Origin: Alphaproteobacteria bacterium
GTDB taxonomy: Bacteria; Pseudomonadota; Alphaproteobacteria; Rhodobacterales; Rhodobacteraceae
Direction of reading: 5' to 3'
Length of the DNA: 64,000 nucleotides
NCBI GenBank assembly: GCA_030427145.1
Contig: JAUHWT010000014.1
Coordinates: 62,001-126,000, forward strand
Under the pieces are notes generated by a model. That model saw only the letters and a list, made by a program, of their open reading frames with translations. It was not told the DNA's origin and made no database searches. Position 1 is the first letter of the stretch. Every line of letters begins with the position of its first letter. A program made the translations under genes and the position numbers. This document shows positions 61,817 to 64,000 of this stretch, piece after piece.

Positions 61817-62929
61817 TCAGGAGGTTGGGATCGGGGGCGGCACGTCGCCGAAGATTGGCGTCAGTTCCTCAACGCCACCCGCCTTGGCCCATCCGGTGCT
61901 GCCCGGGGTCCAGACGAGAGTTTGCGGGGTCAGTTTGCCCTCACGGTACATGGCCTCAAGCTGTAGCTGCGTGAAGGGGCCGCGGGCGACGCTGCCTTCG
62001 GCCACGTGCCAGCGCGGATCGGCGGCCGGTGGTGGTGGCGGTGTTGGCGTGCCGCTTTCAGCTGCGGGCGCACGTCCCCAGGGGCCGCTGCGCATCATGC
62101 GGTCGGCCATCGCCATGCCCATCCCGGCGCCAACACCGGCGGAGAGGCCGCTGTTCCCTTCGCCGGAGTTTGTCAGGGCCTCGGCGGCGGAGAAATCGGT
62201 GTATTTGCGGAGGTCACCAGCCACCGACGCGGAGGTCCGTTTGTCGAGCGCCTTTTCGACATCTGCGGGGAGCGAGACGTTCTCAATCATGAAGTTGATC
62301 AGTTCAAGGCCGTAGGCCGCTACCATAGGCTCAATGCGCTGATGAACGATTTTGGCGAGATCCATGTTGTTGGCGGCCATGTCGAGCACGGGAATGCCGG
62401 ATGTCGAGATGACCTGGCTGAAATGGGTGGTGATGATGTTGCGGATCTGGAATGTGATCTCGTCCGTCGTGAAATCACCGTCGGTGCCAACGATTTCAAC
62501 CATGAATTTGGCCGGGTCGGTGACACGCAGGGAATAGGTTCCAAAAGCGCGCAGGCGGACCGGGCCGAATTCCGGGTCACGGCAGATTACCGGATTTCGG
62601 GTGCCCCATTTGAGGTCGGTGAACTGGCGGGTGTTGACGAAATAGATCTCGGAGAGGAAGGGGCTGTTGAACCCGTGATCCCAGTGCTGGAGCGAGGTCA
62701 AAATCGGCATGTTGTTGGTTTCGAGCTGGTAGAGGCCGGGCTCAAAAACATCCGCCAATTGACCCTCATGGACAAAGACCGCGGCCTGGCCCTCGCGGAC
62801 CGTGAGTTTGGCTCCGTATTTGATTGCGTGGCCCTCGCGCTCAAACCGGGACACCATCGTGTCACGGCTGTCATCGGTCCAGTGAATGACGTCGATGAAC
62901 TCGCCACGCAGGAAATCGAAAATGGACAT
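61817..62929 (-). CDS. SPFH-domain protein with C-terminal GYF_2 domain (YdjI-like)
   Basis: 370-residue membrane-associated scaffold. Residues about 20-235 form an SPFH/band-7-like domain (LTVREGQAAVFVHEGQLADVFEPG, RLRAFGTYSLRVTDPAKFM, AAYGLELINFMIENVSLP). A Gly/Met-rich linker (255-280) and a Pro-rich stretch (292-304) lead to a GYF_2 (DUF4339) domain at 307-360 (WHVAEGSVARGPFTQLQLEAMYREGKL, GSTGWAKAGGV). There is no N-terminal membrane span, as in Bacillus YdjI. GGAGAGGGAA precedes the ATG. It is 13 nt from each neighbour. The likely role is to form membrane microdomains and dock the zinc-ribbon protein under stress; this is inferred from the Bacillus system. Confidence 0.85.
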   Translation of the reverse strand: MSIFDFLRGEFIDVIHWTDDSRDTMVSRFEREGHAIKYGAKLTVREGQAAVFVHEGQLADVFEPGLYQLETNNMPILTSLQHWDHGFNSPFLSEIYFVNTRQFTDLKWGTRNPVICRDPEFGPVRLRAFGTYSLRVTDPAKFMVEIVGTDGDFTTDEITFQIRNIITTHFSQVISTSGIPVLDMAANNMDLAKIVHQRIEPMVAAYGLELINFMIENVSLPADVEKALDKRTSASVAGDLRKYTDFSAAEALTNSGEGNSGLSAGVGAGMGMAMADRMMRSGPWGRAPAAESGTPTPPPPPAADPRWHVAEGSVARGPFTQLQLEAMYREGKLTPQTLVWTPGSTGWAKAGGVEELTPIFGDVPPPIPTS

Positions 62930-62942
62930 GTTCCCTCTCCGG

Positions 62943-63968
62943 TCAGTTTATTACGGCAGCCGTCGCCTGAAGGCTTAGCAGATGTTCGTTCATGGCGTCG
63001 CGTGCAACGTCCGGCAGGATATCCTGGGCGTCCTCGGCCGTCATGCCCGGCTGAAGCCGCTCGTCGTAGAGCATCCGCAGGAGCATTTCGTCATGCTCGG
63101 TCAGGAGGGCAAACTCGAGATTGGTGTTGAAGAGCGACGGGCGGGCGTCCGGGCTGTCATTGGGCAGACCCATCGCCTGGGCCATTTCCTCGTGTACACA
63201 GGAGAGCCGGGTGAAAGCGGGGTGTTCCGCGCGGATCAGGATCAGGGCCGCCCCATAGGTCGCCGGATTGTTCGGGTCGCTGAAGGAGTAGGTGACACAA
63301 AACAGGTCCGCGGTGGCGTCACGGATGCCCCGCATGACAGCCGGTGCAAATTCGGGGTAGGTTTCCGTGATGCGCTCGGCGAATTGGGCACTTTCCTGGG
63401 AGTTCAGGAACAGAACCAAAAAGTTGGCGTGGCCCTCGGTCGCGTCCACGACGCGCATGTCGACGCCGGTCAGGCCGGCAAGACGGTTCGTGTATGCCGC
63501 AACGTTCGCGCGGTCGCGGGAGGCTTCGGCCTCGGAGATGGAGGCGCTGTTCATGATGCCGACGCGGATGGGGCGTTCCCACCGCTTGAGGATGCCTGGA
63601 GTCTCGGCGGAGACGTAGCGTCCATCCTGCTCGACATATTCCACGTTCAGGGCAATACGGTCGAAATTGCGCACGAGGTCTTCCACCCCGAAAGGCGCGT
63701 CGGCCGGTGCGGTTTCGCGACGCATTCGGCCTGTCGAGGTAAGGTTGTTCTCCACGCTCGCATAGTAGCTTGTCAGTGAATCCTGAGCGGCGGACGCGGC
63801 ATCCACCGGTTCTGTTGCCGGTGCGGGTGGCTCAAGGTCTGCCCCCGCCGCGGTGGTGTCGGAGGTATCCGGGCCGGAACAGCCGACAACCCACAGCAGG
63901 GACAAAACGGCCCCTGCCGTCGACGGGAAGGTTCCCGACCGGTTGATTGCTGGTCCTGCCCCGAACAA
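62943..63968 (-). CDS. DUF2927 lipoprotein, first gene of the SPFH operon
   Basis: 341-residue predicted lipoprotein: the signal segment ends WVVGC with the modified cysteine at residue 30, and an acidic, Pro/Ala-rich tether follows to about residue 60. The rest matches the DUF2927 pattern: a helical start (DLVRNFDRIALNVEYV), IRVGIMNS, ANFLVLFLN, and the core SCVHEEMAQAMGLPNDS. The HEEMAQ sequence looks like a zinc-protease HExxH missing its second His. Function unknown. The start is TTG 63968, set by AGGAGG 7 nt upstream. It stands 13 nt before the SPFH gene. Confidence 0.78.
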   Translation of the reverse strand: MFGAGPAINRSGTFPSTAGAVLSLLWVVGCSGPDTSDTTAAGADLEPPAPATEPVDAASAAQDSLTSYYASVENNLTSTGRMRRETAPADAPFGVEDLVRNFDRIALNVEYVEQDGRYVSAETPGILKRWERPIRVGIMNSASISEAEASRDRANVAAYTNRLAGLTGVDMRVVDATEGHANFLVLFLNSQESAQFAERITETYPEFAPAVMRGIRDATADLFCVTYSFSDPNNPATYGAALILIRAEHPAFTRLSCVHEEMAQAMGLPNDSPDARPSLFNTNLEFALLTEHDEMLLRMLYDERLQPGMTAEDAQDILPDVARDAMNEHLLSLQATAAVIN

Positions 63969-63975
63969 TGGTGCG

Positions 63976-63981
63976 CCTCCT
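63976..63981 (-). promoter_or_regulatory. AGGAGG ribosome site deciding a TTG start
   Basis: On the minus strand AGGAGG is followed by CGCACCA and then TTG at 63968. This perfect site at ideal spacing is the reason for calling TTG as the first codon of the DUF2927 lipoprotein. The promoter must lie beyond the right edge. Confidence 0.75.
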
Positions 63982-64000
63982 AGCTCGTCGTGCTGTTGGC

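Overview
The window reads as a piece of the chromosome of a GC-rich alphaproteobacterium, most likely a marine member of the Rhodobacterales. The main pointers are the gene contents and orders (yfgM-like/bamB/der; AI-2E transporter/hdaA/ppk1/ppx; proS/DUF599/lolC/lolD), a class I PHA synthase, a VPEID-CTERM surface protein, and a fatty-acid degradation cluster with a DmdC-like acyl-CoA dehydrogenase. I see no rRNA, tRNA, CRISPR array, transposase or phage gene, so most of the window is housekeeping chromosome with accessory patches.

Layout. 1-2.2 kb: the start of an RND-type efflux adaptor (cut by the left edge), a lower-GC NucS/DUF91-like nuclease, and a tandem pair of 145-bp repeats. 2.3-7.2 kb: outer-membrane assembly and ribosome biogenesis genes (YfgM-like, BamB, a small membrane protein, a DedA protein, Der). 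7.2-9.1 kb: a GNAT enzyme and an arsR-arsP-type pair behind a self-operator promoter. 9.1-12 kb: an orphan LuxR-type regulator and a MprF-type lysyl-lipid synthase/flippase. 12.2-19.5 kb: three tandem, diverged subtilisin/kexin-like proteases with P-domains and RTX tails, probably secreted by a type I system not present here. A 40-bp copy of the 3' end of the adjacent phaC gene lies between the second and third protease and records how the array grew. 19.7-25.7 kb: phaC, small envelope proteins, nadK and glyA. 25.7-27.8 kb: a 142-bp element with perfect 22-bp inverted ends, then an M4 protealysin-like protease with its emfourin-type inhibitor.

27.9-38.3 kb: AI-2E transporter, hdaA, polyphosphate kinase and exopolyphosphatase, prolyl-tRNA synthetase, and two genes of the lipoprotein-releasing Lol transporter. 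38.3-40.2 kb: a degenerate M48-like membrane protein and the VPEID-CTERM protein. 40.3-48.6 kb: beta-oxidation genes (fused hydratase/dehydrogenase, thiolase, acyl-CoA dehydrogenase, GST, NTF2-like protein), a MerR-type regulator with a clear dyad in front of it, and two hotdog thioesterases facing away. 48.6-59.7 kb: MATE exporter, two-domain polyphosphate:AMP phosphotransferase, pyrD, DUF952, an EamA exporter, a class III transaminase, a GntP-type permease, a 5'-nucleotidase and an SRAP protein. 59.7-64 kb: a tight four-gene leftward operon (DUF2927 lipoprotein, SPFH-GYF protein, double zinc-ribbon membrane protein, secreted protein) that looks like a membrane-stress module and is the least understood unit here.

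Themes that tie genes together are storage polymers (phaC with beta-oxidation; ppk1, ppx and pap for polyphosphate, with a periplasmic nucleotidase), envelope assembly (bamB, lolCD, mprF), and extracellular proteolysis (three RTX proteases plus the M4/emfourin pair). All functions are read from sequence motifs by eye; no database search was run.
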